NCBI GenBank assembly: GCA_023630585.1
Contig: CM042555.1
Location: forward strand, 2,972,501-3,036,500
Reading direction: 5' to 3'
Length of the DNA: 64,000 bases
Origin: Cranoglanis bouderius
Taxonomy: Eukaryota; Chordata; Actinopteri; Siluriformes; Cranoglanididae
Part shown: positions 21,577 through 33,060 of the stretch, piece by piece
Numbering within the stretch: position 1 is the first letter of the stretch
How the letters are laid out: every line of letters begins with the position of its first letter
Notes under the pieces: model-generated
What the model was told of the DNA's origin: nothing
What the model saw: only the letters and a program-made list of their open reading frames with translations
The model's database searches: none
Translations under genes and position numbers: made by a program

Positions 21577-22745
21577 CAGTGGATATAAAAAGTCTACACG
21601 CCCCTGTTAAAATGGCAGGTTTTTTTGATGTAAGGAAAAAAAAAAAAAAAAGAAACCAAGATGTCAGAATGATTTCCACCTTTATTGTGAAATTGCAACT
21701 GATAAATTTATATAAAGTGAATAACAGTAAGAATAATTTTGGGGAAAACAAATTAATTTAAAAAAAAAAAAAGTACAATAACCTGGTTGCATAAGTGTTC
21801 ACACCCCTAAACTAATACTTAGTTGAAGCGCCTTTAGATTTTATCACGATATTCAAAGGTGAAAGGTGAAATTCCTCTTTATCTTAAGTGTTTTAGAAGA
21901 AGCCTTAAGGTTTTGCGCCAAAATCGACCGGTATTTGTAGCTATTCATGATTCCCTCCATCTTGATTAAAGCCTCACTTCTGGCTAAAGAAAAGCAGCCC
22001 TAAGCACAGTGCTGCCACCACCATGCTTCACCATGGGTATGATTTTCTTTTGGTGCTTTTGGCATTATGGCATTATTATACCTTTAGGAATTGGTGTCAT
22101 CAGACAATAACACATTTTGCCACATGGTTTGGGGTGATGTAATTGAACTTGGATGTTTTTTTGTGAGAAAGGGCTTCCGTCTAGCCGCCCTACCCCATAG
22201 CCCACACATGTGAAGAATATGAGAGACTGTTGTCACATACAGAGAGTAATCAGTACTTGTCAGATATTCCTGCAGCTCCTTTAACGTTGCTGTTTGTCTC
22301 TTGGCAGCCTCCCTGGTAAGTATTTATCTTGTCCTTTTGTTAATTTTGGAGGGACGTCCTGTTCTTGCTGATGTCACTGTGGTGCTCCATTTTCTCCATT
22401 TGTTGATGACGGCCTTCACGGTGTTCCATGGTACATCTAATGTTTTGGAAATTTTTTTCGAACCCCTCTCCTGCTTGATTCCTTTCACCAGTGTGACCCT
22501 GTACAGGCTTTGTAAGCTCTGTGCGGACCACGGCTTCAGCAGTCAGATGAAACCAAGAAGGTGTGAAGAAAATCCAGATCTTTATTTGGGGTTAATCAGA
22601 ATAATTTCATTGATGACAGCTGTATGATAATTACTTTTAAACATGAAATTGAATGTGATTGGTTCATTCTGAACACAGCCACATCCACAATTATAAGAGG
22701 GTGTGCACATTTATGCAACCAGTTTATTCTAACTTCCGTATTTTT
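21577..22745 (-). mobile_element. Tc1/mariner transposon (reverse), defective, right end lost
   Basis: TA-flanked on the left, it opens 'cagtggatataaaaagtc', with an inner repeat 'ttgcataagtgttcacaccc' at about 21787-21806. The right inner repeat 'gggtgtgcacatttatgcaa' lies at about 22700-22719, but the outer right terminus is missing. P-family copy 3 begins within about 30 bp of the break. The transposase runs on the minus strand. Confidence 0.9.
21815..22531 (-). pseudogene. Tc1 transposase pseudogene (reverse)
   Basis: From 22531 downward the minus strand reads VVRTELTKP and then broken pieces of a Tc1 transposase N-terminus. The expected initiator ATG is GTG. The frame then shifts and stops repeatedly. 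The region for the second Asp and the Glu is largely deleted or scrambled, since only about 700 bp remain of a roughly 1-kb gene. Words such as 'ccaccaccatgcttcac' (22016-22032) mark the conserved KHGGG region. The plus-strand ORF at 22301-22627 is its shadow. Confidence 0.87.
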
Positions 22746-22769
22746 CCTATTTTTTCCCTAAAATGCATT

Positions 22770-22978
22770 ATTTTAGTATAACAGCACGGTCTTGAGTGTG
22801 TTATTCTGCTTATACCACAGCGATTTGACAACAGTTACAATGTTTTATTTAGTAATGAACGACACATCATGCATTTTTAATGGTTTACAGTTAGGTTTGT
22901 GGAACATCCGAGAGACAAGTTAGTTCCTGTTATTATCCTGTTATTTATAGCCGCAATACACAGTCATTCCCTCACCAA

Positions 22979-23023
<45 letters not shown>

Positions 23024-23455
23024 GGAAAAAAACACAGCCTGTCATTTTACCAAGAAACCTGGGAAGCGTAACCTCCTTTGGGAAACTTTGGCTGTTACGA
23101 AGCACTTACAACTGAGACTCCTTCCATAAATGTTAAATAAATGTCTCCTAACAAAAACTTCACCACATCAACGATTACACATTTTACTTTGTTAAACAAC
23201 ACATTTTTAAAAAAAAATCTGTTTATTATTAGTTCTTATTATTCTTAGATTATGTGGAGCGTCCTCCGTACAAATCCTTGTGTATGAGCTGTTACTATAG
23301 ATACAGTAACGTATAAGAACAAGCGCATTAATATTAACCATGTTCATGTTCATGTTACAGCCGGAACTTCTGCCCGAGCCGTGCTGTTACACAAAAACAA
23401 CGCACACCTTCTGACCAATCAGATTTGAGCATTAAACCGCACTGTGGTGTAAATG
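22770..23455 (+). repeat. P-family repeat, copy 3 (long) with CT tract
   Basis: It begins 'ataacagcacggtcttgag' and has a right-arm-like 'gtgttattctgcttatacc', a (CT)n tract at 22981-23020, 'ctccttccataaatgttaaa' at about 23120 and 'ctatagatacagtaacgt'. It ends around 'ccttctgaccaatcag' (23410-23425). The same order of words is seen in copies 5, 6 and 8. Confidence 0.65.
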
Positions 23456-23639
23456 AGTGAAAAGTGTTTCCAGATATGTTTATGGAACAGTACGAGGTGC
23501 TTAATTTGCCTATGATCCTTACCATGGAAAAATAAAGTACTTTTAAAGTATGTTTTAAAGATGTTTACTCATGTCTTTGACTCCTATTTCACCGTATTTA
23601 ACTTCTCTAGTCGGATTATAGTGAAAACAACGTTGTTTA

Positions 23640-24040
23640 TGCATCAAATATGGAGTAACGGAAAAATGTCACATCCATAACGGCAGATTTTTTCTTAATG
23701 AGGTACTCCCAAAACGAGAAATATTTACAAATAAAGTCTCTTTTCAGGTTCTACATATTATCCTTTCTGCAAATGTATCATATGTATAACATACAGTATA
23801 AAATTCTTTAAAATTAAAAAAAAAAAAAAAAAAAGTGTCGCCTCCCACAAAAGTTGGTCTGTTTGATGTCACGTCCATAATGCTGGTAAATCTCTGTCAA
23901 AATCGCAAGTTTTTAAGTTTTGTCAACATATAACAACATATGCAAATGGACTCATTGACCCTAAGCTTGTCTCTGCTGTGAGACATTTTGTTATCCGATG
24001 TGAGCGCAAATGTCACATCCATAACGCTGGAATTGCCCTG
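23640..24040. repeat. Three copies of ATGTCACATCCATAACG motif
   Basis: The motif 'atgtcacatccataacg' occurs at about 23667, as 'atgtcacgtccataatg' at about 23868, and again at about 24010, spaced about 200 and 140 bp. Long A and T homopolymers separate them. Probably remains of an unrecognised repeat. Confidence 0.6.
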
Positions 24041-25970
24041 TACTTTTTTTTTTTTTTTTGAAAAAAGAAACTTCCTGATCCTCCAAGGTCCAACGATGTC
24101 GTATCAGTGCAGTTTATCTGTAAATGCTACAATCAGGAAATGCCTGTTTCTCTAAATGTCTTTCTCAGAAACAGTCGGGAGTATAAATACCGTTCCCGTG
24201 AGACGATCAAACCGAATCTCGACACTAGATACAGTGTTGTTCTGCCGTTACGCTTCCGGTTCATACTGAAAAATAATATGTGCTGGATCAAGTGCTATTT
24301 TATAAGCTGCTGAATAATGAGTGTGGAAGCTATTTTGTTAAAATAAGAGAAACTTTGCAATGTGATAATTACAACTAGGATTATTCCTGTAGTTATATGT
24401 TGGCAATATACTAATAGACTCCTATTATTATTATTTTTTTTTTTAAATGTTAACATTCTTTTCATTCATACATCATATATCATATGTCTCATTTTTCTGT
24501 TACAACCTAATACACCTCTCAGCAAAGAAAAAAAAAAAGCTATTTCCTTCTTTCTTTCCTCCCTTCTTTCATTTTTCCTCCCTCGACTTTTTTTTTCTTC
24601 AGGATTAAAATCTAGACGCTACTGACAAACCCCATCTCAAACAACTTTTAGACAAATATATAACGTTATTATATAAATAATGCACAGACAGCATTTTGAA
24701 ATATATTACATTTTCTAAATGATGCACCACGGATATTAACGGCTAAGTATTATTATTTTTCCCTATAAAAGTCCCTATAAAAGTCAAAAGGAAATAGAGA
24801 AAATGTTTAATGTATTGGATTTGTGTCTCAGGGGGAAAAAAAATTAAACAATGTATAAAGATATGTTAAAATAACCATTGTGTTTGTGGTTTTATTTTAA
24901 AGGCATTTCTGTAACGGCGAAATAAGTCGTTAAATTTGTGAAATAATGCTAAATCGCAAGTTTTTGGTTTTTGTTTTCAAACAAATGTAAAACATGATTT
25001 TGTAAAAAGCTATTTTTAGATCATTGAAGTAGAAATATGGTCTGAGCCACACATCAAATCTGAAATAGCATAAAAGAGAGAAAATGATTTACGAGACCAA
25101 TATTTTAATTCAGAATTCAGAGAGAGAAAAAAGTGTCGAGAAAGTTATGATCAGCTAGGATAAAGATAAATCATACTTATTTCACGCTATAACACTGTAT
25201 ATAATTCGTACTATCTGAAGGACATGCTGAATATTCCGAATCCTTGAAAACCACAATGTTGTCAGCCTGGCGATGTAAGTCGATTCATTATCAGTATAAC
25301 AAGGTCAAATCTGTAGTAATATTGTGTAGTAAAAGTCTCTCTCTCGCTGCACTTGTGTTTTGCCGTATTGTAACTCCATCAGCTTTGTAGCCGTGGCGTA
25401 AAAATCTAATTTACACAGTCCACAAATGCTGCAGATCTCCAGCGCTGATGGATATTGATTTATTATAATCCCATTAAAGGTCAGACGTCATTTTCACGGT
25501 CAGTTTGAGCGGTGTGAAAGTGAAACCGGAGCTCTGGCAGCTGGATACACACGGGCTGATGTGTGTTAAACGCAGGGTTATTGCTCACAGCCACAGGATT
25601 AGAGAATTAGAGTATTAGTAGGTTTGTGCAGGACAACAGAGTACGGGTCTGTAACAAAAGCCTGTGGTGTCGAGTAACTCGGAGAGTGATGATCATCCTC
25701 TCAATATTTAGTTCAAAAATTCAGTCTAACATTCCTCACTATCTCTAATGTTGTTGTTTTTTTCTCCCACGCAGTGAAATTGTAAAGTTTAACCCGTTGA
25801 CGTTTTAGACTCTAGAAAGACAAAGTCTTGCAAAGTGTTTGCTTAGAAAAAAAGTGAAACGGAAAGATAGCGAATCCCAAACAGGATTTAAAGAAAGCAA
25901 CATAGGGAAGATGAAAGGGATGAGGCATGTGACCGTGACGGATGATACACCACTAAAACACACAGACGTC
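24041..25970. other. No gene recognised
   Basis: AT-rich. A (CTTT/CTCC) patch lies at 24540-24600 and a poly-T run at about 24430. 25440-25570 looks non-repetitive ('taatcccattaaaggtcag') and might be regulatory, but nothing specific is shown. Confidence 0.5.
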
Positions 25971-25975
25971 CAACA

Positions 25976-26010
25976 TGGAGGAGGAGGAGGAGGAGGAGGA
26001 GGAGGAGGAG
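25976..26010. repeat. (GGA)n trinucleotide repeat
   Basis: About 11 GGA units. The apparent poly-Gly ORF is an artefact. Confidence 0.9.
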
Positions 26011-26128
26011 CGTTTCAAACATTCCATTGCTGAAAGTCAATTTCAGAGCTGGGAACTAACAAAGTACAGTTCCTGAAGTCTGTTTTTTAAAATAAATAAA
26101 TAAATATATGTTTATTTAATCTAATACT

Positions 26129-26302
26129 TTAGCATATGGCAGACACCCTTATCCAGAGTGACTTACATTCATCTCATTTGCACATTTTTATGAGCAGAGG
26201 AGGGTTAAGGGCCTTGCTCAAGGGCCCAGCAATGGCACCTTGGTGGTACTGGGATTTGAACTCATGACCTTCTGATCAGAAGTCTTAATGTCTTAACCTA
26301 CT
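26129..26302 (-). repeat. tRNA-derived SINE copy (reverse)
   Basis: Reading the minus strand, the promoter-like head comes first: a B-box region with 'tgagttcaaatcccag', then 'ttgctgggcccttgagcaag', and finally the tail 'agtcactctggataagggtg'. The plus-strand copies at 57249 and 59667 carry the same head. The A-box end is degraded here. Confidence 0.75.
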
Positions 26303-26450
26303 TGCTGCATTTCAAAACAACACTGGGCCTCATTCACCAACCTCTATACAAACGGATTTGTTCGTAATTTGTTTGAAGGAGCTTTTATACAAGAAATTTG
26401 GATGAAAATCCTGTAATTTCGGGAAAAAACGTTCGTAACTTGCTCGTGCT

Positions 26451-26451
<1 letters not shown>

Positions 26452-26525
<74 letters not shown>
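26452..26525. repeat. (TG)n microsatellite
   Basis: About 37 uninterrupted TG units. Nearby TTTA (26647-26673) and TTTG (about 26867-26894) repeats. Confidence 0.95.
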
Positions 26526-26530
<5 letters not shown>

Positions 26531-26956
26531 TACGAATCAGGCGACTAACTAATGTAAACCTCAATTTCTCAGCTTCAAATGATAATAATAACTTTTGATG
26601 AGTTGTTGCACTTTTATATACGAATTACACAGTCAAAGTTAAACCGCTTATTTATTTATTTGTTTATTTATTTTTTTATTTTCTCTGTTTTCATATTAAA
26701 CCATTTTCTGTTCACCTCAATCGATTCACATCTATTTCACTTTTCAGCAACAAATTTGAACTTTTTTCAGGTGCTGTCACGCTGTTACATAATAGGCCTA
26801 TATATTTTTATTGCCACAGATGTGAGTTAAAAAAATAACTTTCACATCTAATTCTGAGAAAGTCTTTGTTTGCTTGTTTGTTTGTTTGTTTGTTTACTCA
26901 TCATTTTAGCACTGTGAGATTTGCCTTTTATGAAGTTCTGTGGGCGTCACCAAATT

Positions 26957-27346
26957 GGTCCCTCCAGGATTTAGCGATTTTGCATTGAAAGCAAAATCAA
27001 GCAAACGCTGAAATATTCGGAGGAGCTTGCAATTTTTCAAAATTACAGCAGATTATCCACAGGTCTGGGCCGAGACGCGTCACGCGACGTCATCACGACA
27101 CGCGTTCAGCCGAAGCCCTCTTCGATTCACGTGTGTCGAACGTGAGTACGGCTAAAAGGCCTCATTTAACAACAAACATCACTGCGAAAGAGCGCGCAAA
27201 ACTGTTTCATGCAACTGCGATTTCACCAATTCAAGCAGTTTTCCGCAACATAAGCACAAAAAACTTTTGTAAGCAAACTTTCTGGCTGCAACAATCACAA
27301 AAAAAAAAAAAAAAAAAAACAACTCAGTGAAACCCTGTATGGACTG
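26957..27346 (+). repeat. K-family element, copy C (opposite orientation, ORF trace)
   Basis: It starts 'ggtccctccaggatttagcg' and ends near 'gtatggactg', with the shared interior in reverse relative to A, B and D. In this orientation there is a short open frame reading STAKRPHLTTNITAKERAKLF (from about 27145). That region is intact in sense and suggests the family captured or descends from a coding transposon. The CRE half 'gacgtca' is present at about 27085. Confidence 0.65.
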
Positions 27347-27394
27347 CCAAATGCAAATCAGCTGTAATTTAATCAAGTGTAATTTATCCATTGC

Positions 27395-27600
27395 ACCCTT
27401 TTGAGTCTGGTTCCTGTCAAGGTTTCTTCCTCATATCGTCTCAGGGAGTTTTTCCTCGCCACCGTCGCCTCTGGCTGCTCGTTAGGGATACATTCATACA
27501 ATTAAAATTTAGATCCTGAATGCATATGTTTCTGTAAAGCTGCTTTGTGATAATGTCCATTGTTATTTCATACAAATAAAATTGAACTGAACCGAATTGC
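27395..27600 (+). repeat. Retrotransposon 3' end (tail type 2), copy 1
   Basis: It carries 'ggtttcttcctcatatcgtc', 'agggagtttttcctcgcc' and 'gtaaagctgctttgtga', ending 'caaataaaattgaactgaa'. The same tail occurs at 55000-55120. This is the 3' end of a widespread fish retroposon. Confidence 0.7.
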
Positions 27601-27927
27601 TGAGCAGACGCCTGGTAATTCATCGGCATTCATTAACATATGCAGGCGGGCACTAAGACAAAACTTTCCTAAAATTGTGTAAATCCGCCGGAAATTCTTA
27701 GTTCGGTTTGGCTGATGCCATTTTCAAACAGGATATCACTACAGTTTATATTCAGTGAGGGGGGAAGAAGCCTATCCGCTTTAAATTTACGCACATAACG
27801 TCTTCTTATCAATATGAACGAAAAAGTATGTGTTCATAAGCATAAACAGAGATATGATTAAAAAAACTGAAAGTGAAGACAACGTGACAATGAACTTTTT
27901 AAGAACTGTAACAAAGCATGCTCTGCT

Positions 27928-27929
<2 letters not shown>
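27601..27929. other. No gene recognised
   Basis: Unremarkable AT-rich DNA. Confidence 0.5.
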
Positions 27930-27992
<63 letters not shown>

Positions 27993-28391
27993 ACATACCT
28001 GAACCCTGCAGTATAACATACACCTGACACACACACAAAAGAGCTGGTATATGATTGCCTTAATTACATCTTAGCTCAGGGTTCATGTTTGACTGATATT
28101 TGATAGATTTGTTGAAAAACGTCCAACGCTGTCCACACAAGAGAGTCTCTCTAGTCTCTAACTCCTTAAAAAACAAACACAAATTTTAAGGGAGGGTCAT
28201 TTTTGAGTGAATGAATGTTAAAATATATGAAGTGCTTAGTATTTTAACACAGTGCACATCTAAACAAGACAAGATCAGATTTCCTCCAAGGCGAAGTCTT
28301 TCCAAACAAAATGGCCGTGTTGTACTTTACACTGTGTGTATGCTGAATTATTTCTAACCCAGTACACACCAGGCTTGCTATAGAAGTGCCT

Positions 28392-28444
<53 letters not shown>

Positions 28445-28817
28445 GTTCAGTTCAGTGTGTTATCTGATGTATGTAGCTGAAGGATGAGTAATTACAGAGG
28501 AGGGGAGGCTTCTGGGAAACTGTTGGCTCAGCACAGCACTGGCTTTCCTAACCAACATCCTCCAACCCCCAACTCCAACTCACCCCCCCAACCCCAACCC
28601 CCACACACGCAAACAAACACACACACACGCACACACACACACGCACATACACACACACACCTGTCTCTATCTGCACATACTCATTAATGTGATTGAGTTT
28701 TCTGGAAGCCTGTTGATCCAGGATCAGCCTCTCTACATTCACCAGCACAAAAACTGATCCCTGATCAGGCCCTTTGGGAAGACCGATCCCTTTGACTTCT
28801 TTAGGTCACATCGTGCT

Positions 28818-28874
<57 letters not shown>
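27930..28874. repeat. Cluster of CA/TG microsatellites
   Basis: CA at 27930-27991, TG at 28395-28441, interrupted CA with C-rich lead at 28565-28660, TG at 28820-28874. The intervening 28060-28390 and 28690-28800 stretches are unique-looking and hold no gene. Confidence 0.9.
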
Positions 28875-28879
<5 letters not shown>

Positions 28880-29568
28880 CCACTCCAGTCCCAACTGACT
28901 GAATGATTTAGACGTGACTCGGCTCAGGCGCTGGTCTCCTGCACACCGACATTCCACAGCTATGAGACACTCATCACCGCAGCAGCACTTCTCCACTGGG
29001 CTTACCTCATTTCTGTTTTAGTATTATCTTAGCATAAAGGAAGAGATCATCGACAGGTATACTGAGCTGCGGCCATTTTCTGATAGCTTTGGTTAAAAAT
29101 TTTTTAAAAAGATTGGCTGAGAAACCTTTAAATCTTTTTTTTTTATTTTTTTTTTTTTAAAGCACACGATGAAATACTTCGGTCCTCAGGTAGACGATCC
29201 ATGACCTAGAACAATGGTCACCTACAACCCTGTTCCTGGAGATCTACCTTTCTGAAGACATTAGCTCCAACCATAATCGTGCCCACCTGACCATCTAATC
29301 ACTGCCTTAAAAGTTCTTGACCAACTAAAACAGTTGTGATAGATTTTGGCTGGAGATGAAACCTCCGGGAAGGTAGATCTCAAGGAAGAGGGTTGGTGAC
29401 CACTGACCTAGAACCTACTTAGTACACGCTGAGATTACTTTAATCCTGTTGCTCTATTACTTAAAACTCAGATTACTTTTTAATCTTCCAGATGAGATGG
29501 CAGCATGTATTAGACTGGATGAAAACGAAAATGAAACGGTTCTTCAAACGAACGTGCTTTCCAATTGT
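28880..29568. other. No gene recognised; A/T runs at 29138-29161
   Basis: It contains 'gagatctacctttctgaag' (29250) and a complementary 'ggtagatctcaaggaag' (29372), an imperfect inverted pair around 29230-29400 that may mark a small repeat. Confidence 0.45.
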
Positions 29569-29570
29569 CC

Positions 29571-29625
<55 letters not shown>
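29569..29625. repeat. (GA)n microsatellite
   Basis: About 27 GA units with one AA interruption. Confidence 0.95.
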
Positions 29626-29626
<1 letters not shown>

Positions 29627-31200
29627 TGAGAGGGAGCGAGAGCCAAGAGGGCTAAACTGGCCGGATTCTCTAGGTGGGAGGGGCATGCTTTCGCTTTCAC
29701 GCTCCCTGATTGGTAGCTGCCGTACGAAAATTGGGGGGGAAATCCCCCCCCAAAATATGAGTCAAATCTTGCTGTCTATCATGGTGGACAATCAAAATGA
29801 ATCCCAGGTTAGTGTTTTAATCCATCACTGCTGTTATGCCATCCTCTGGCTAAAATTAGTTTCTATTGGCTTTGATCAAACTACAGGAACTGGAACCTAT
29901 GGTACTAGAATTGCCCAAATGGTCAAAGTCTAATCTTCTTCCGTAAAATATTTCACTATGCTTTCGCATTAACAATCGTCAAATCATCCACACCAATTAA
30001 AATGTCACACTGCTGACCAAACTGGAGCGCAATAAAGAGACAGAGAGACAGAACACAAGCTCGAGTGTAAGCCTCGATAGTTTGACTAATCCCGGCTTGG
30101 CGGCGGTGCCCCGATCGAGCCTCATCAGCGTTAGTGGCTCGTTTTTACATCATCCCACCAGGTCACTTCTTCCAGCTAATGCCTCCTACAACAGGCTGTA
30201 ATACCGTGTGATTATCCAGCGCCGCTGCAATGCATTCACGGCTTTAAAATCCAGAGAAAGACCCGGAGAATGGGCGGAGCTTGAGCCCGCTTCAGTGATG
30301 AAGTCAGCAGAAATGAGGTCTGGGCTCTGAATGGAGATCTAAGCCAGGCACTGGGGGGTGATGGTGTGTGTTGGTGTGTTGGTGTGTGGGCCTCAACCAA
30401 GTGAGACGTGATGGACAAACGGGGTCACATGATGTGTATTTGTGAGAGCTCTCATATTTTTTCAGGAGGATGTTCTGTTCGTAGGACAGCTTTTTTCTGT
30501 GCTCAGGATGCCGAAATGATTCAGAATTAAAGCCTGTAATTCTTTTATATCCTCCAGATATGAACGATTGTGATGAAAAATCTGAAAGCAATTTTGAACT
30601 CTACACCTTAGGGATATACTGATAAAAGTTTCAGCAGGGTAATAACCAATAACAGCGTCATTTTAGCTAATAATCATGAGGTATACAAAAGAAAAGAAAA
30701 AAGGTTTTAGACTAATTTGTAACGTTTCCGCCATGCTACACGATAATCTTCATTTCTCATCAGCCATAATTTCACAGAAATCTTAGGAAGGATTATGTTT
30801 TAGCCTAATGTTACGTTGCTCAGGACGGGTCAGGATAAAAAAAAAAAAAAAAAAGTCCTCTGAACATCGATTTACAAAGCAGCAGCTCTAAAATTAGTCT
30901 CCGCAGTGTCCCTATGAAGGGCACGAGGGCGTCTCATGAGGGCAGACGGGTTCGACATTCTGATCGCTGAAACATTCCTGGTGCATTCCACACTTTGCCT
31001 TTAATTCCATGAGACTATGAGGGATGCCAGAGAGCTCTTGGGGGGGGGAATGGGGGTCGTCATTTAAAAGGCTCACATACAGAGAAAAGGGAGGAGAGAA
31101 AGAGACAGAGAAGGGAAATGAAAAACACAAGGTGCTGGGGTTTTTTGTCTCCAGGTCACAGGGAATGCACCAATAAAGGGAACCAAAACCATCTTCAATA
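29626..31200. other. No gene recognised
   Basis: Mixed composition. GC-richer 30060-30240 looks non-repetitive. GT-rich 30355-30385. Poly-A at 30837-30854. No spliced frame. Confidence 0.5.
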
Positions 31201-31204
31201 CAAA

Positions 31205-31395
31205 CCTTTGAAACCTTTGTTTTATTTTGTCACATATACAGTATACATTACAGTAGAGTGAAATTCTTTCTTCGCATATCCCAGCTTGGTAGGAAGCCGG
31301 GGTCAGAGTGCAGGGTCAGCCGTGATACGGCGCCCCTGGAGCGGAGAGGGTTAAGGGTCTTGTCCAGAGCCTTGAACCGTTGAGCCACCAGTAAG
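31205..31395 (-). repeat. SINE-like composite copy (reverse)
   Basis: It begins 'tttgtcacatatacagtat', continues 'gaaattctttcttcgcatat' and 'ggagcggagagggttaaggg', and ends 'gaaccgttgagccacca'. The last word is the reverse of a tRNA-like A-box head (tggtggctcaacgg). Probable tRNA-derived retroposon, in the same orientation as the 26129 copy. Confidence 0.6.
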
Positions 31396-31457
31396 ACAAA
31401 CTGCATCAGTATTAAGTTAAACTGCATCAAGACTAAATTTTCTAGACCAAAACGTCA

Positions 31458-31857
31458 CCTATATATCGGATTTCACAGAATTTTTTTGTGATTGTTGCGG
31501 TCAAAAATGGTTGATTTTGCCGCGGGTTTTTTCAAAATCTGGATTCTTTTTTTTTTTTTTTTTTTTTAGCTTTTTCTTCGGAAAACTACTTGAATTGGCA
31601 AAATAGTTTTGCACGGTCTTTCGCGGTGATGCTAAAAATGAGACCTTTTAGCTGTACTCGTGTTCGACGCACGTGAATCGAAGGGGGCTTTGGCCGAATG
31701 CACGTCGTGATGACGTCACATGACGCGTCTCGGCCCAAATCTGTGGAAAATCTGCGGTAATTTTTTAAAAATCGCAAGCTCCTCCCAATATCGAGGGATT
31801 TGCGGGATTTTGTGTTAATTTCTGTGATCGCAAACTCGTGAAATCCTGGAGGGTCTG
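31458..31857 (-). repeat. K-family element, copy D
   Basis: The interior matches copies A and B, and the right end 'gaaatcctggagggtctg' is intact. CRE palindrome TGACGTCA at 31711-31718. T-rich tracts at 31546-31567. Confidence 0.65.
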
Positions 31858-32924
31858 TACATACACTTCAATGAAGCAGACTGGAATGTGACTTCAGTTC
31901 TACCCGACATCATCCTTCTTCAACTGAAAGAAATAACAATTCTCTCCAAGAGCACTGTTCATACTTGGTCTGAATCTTGCATTCAGAACCGATTCTGGGC
32001 TCGTTTGGAGGAGGGGCTTATTATCTCAGGTTTTGGATTCACGTATATAGGATGGATCCATTTTATTGCAGCGAAGTGGTGAAGAACAGTCATTTTTGGA
32101 TGCATGGCACATCACTGTGCATCGTCGCATTTTTTTCTTACTCTCCAATAGCAAGCACTCGCACCACGAATCTGTCCGAATTACAGAACTCCAGTCCTGT
32201 GAAAGTTTTATTATAGTTTTATATATCGATAAGGCGTTCCGTCTGTTCCGCTGACCATAACAACCCCGTCCCCCGGCGTCACGAAAGTCGAAACAGGAAG
32301 CAATGTGACGAATTGGACCAATCACGTTGCTGAGCATGTGACGCTGAGAACGAACAGCTTCCACACCTGATGTGGAACACGCTATGTGTTAAGCGAACCC
32401 CAGACCACTGGTTCTAGAGGACCAGCGATCTCTTCTTTGGACCATGCCGGAGCTTGAAAACAGCGTTCACACGCCAACAAATATACCAAATGTACTCTTG
32501 GTTAAAAAAAAAAAAAATGCAATGCACGTGTGAAAACCACGATCAGTTAAAAATTCTACAATTCAGAATTCTAATGAGAATAAGTTCTGTCGAAAACACG
32601 ATTCTTCCCATATGAATTCATCATATTTGACCTCAAATCCGATCTACATAACCAGAATCAACCATTCAATACTTTTTTTTTTTAATTCAGTGGTAATTCC
32701 AAAGTAAACAAATCACCTTCTATAGACTTCATGTGCGCAGGACGATTCTGTCTTCAGCACACAAACCATTTCTTTTGACAGAATACAAAATGTAGCTGGA
32801 TGATATTATTTCAGAACAATGTATGAGTCAGGAACTAACATCTGGCTGTGTGTGTGTGTGTGTGTATATGGGGTGTGTGTGTGCTGCATTCCTGTGTGTG
32901 TCGGTGTGAGATGAAAGCCTTAGT
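31858..32924. other. No gene recognised
   Basis: Several overlapping ORFs on both strands (for example 112 codons at 32026-32364, minus) lack splice signals or recognised motifs. Short TG tract at 32844-32890. Confidence 0.5.
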
Positions 32925-33060
32925 CGATGTGCGCTAATCAGAGGGACAGGTGCTCAGAGATCAATAGCGCTACGAGCTCAAGAGCGGCCAGGCATCGAGC
33001 TTTAATCAGCGACATTAATTCGCTTCCATTATCCCAAGCTCAGGCCTCTCTCTAGTGCTT
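32925..33060. other. Candidate conserved non-coding element
   Basis: Non-repetitive, GC-balanced and poor in ORFs, with several homeodomain-type cores (gctaatca, tttaatcag, attaattc) and an E-box-like 'caggtg' within 130 bp. This is inference from appearance only. Confidence 0.25.

Noticed and set aside
22301..22627. 108-codon plus-strand ORF
   Set aside because: Antisense to the reverse-oriented Tc1 transposase relic.
32026..32364. 112-codon minus-strand ORF
   Set aside because: Several other frames are open over the same DNA and there are no splice signals or motifs.
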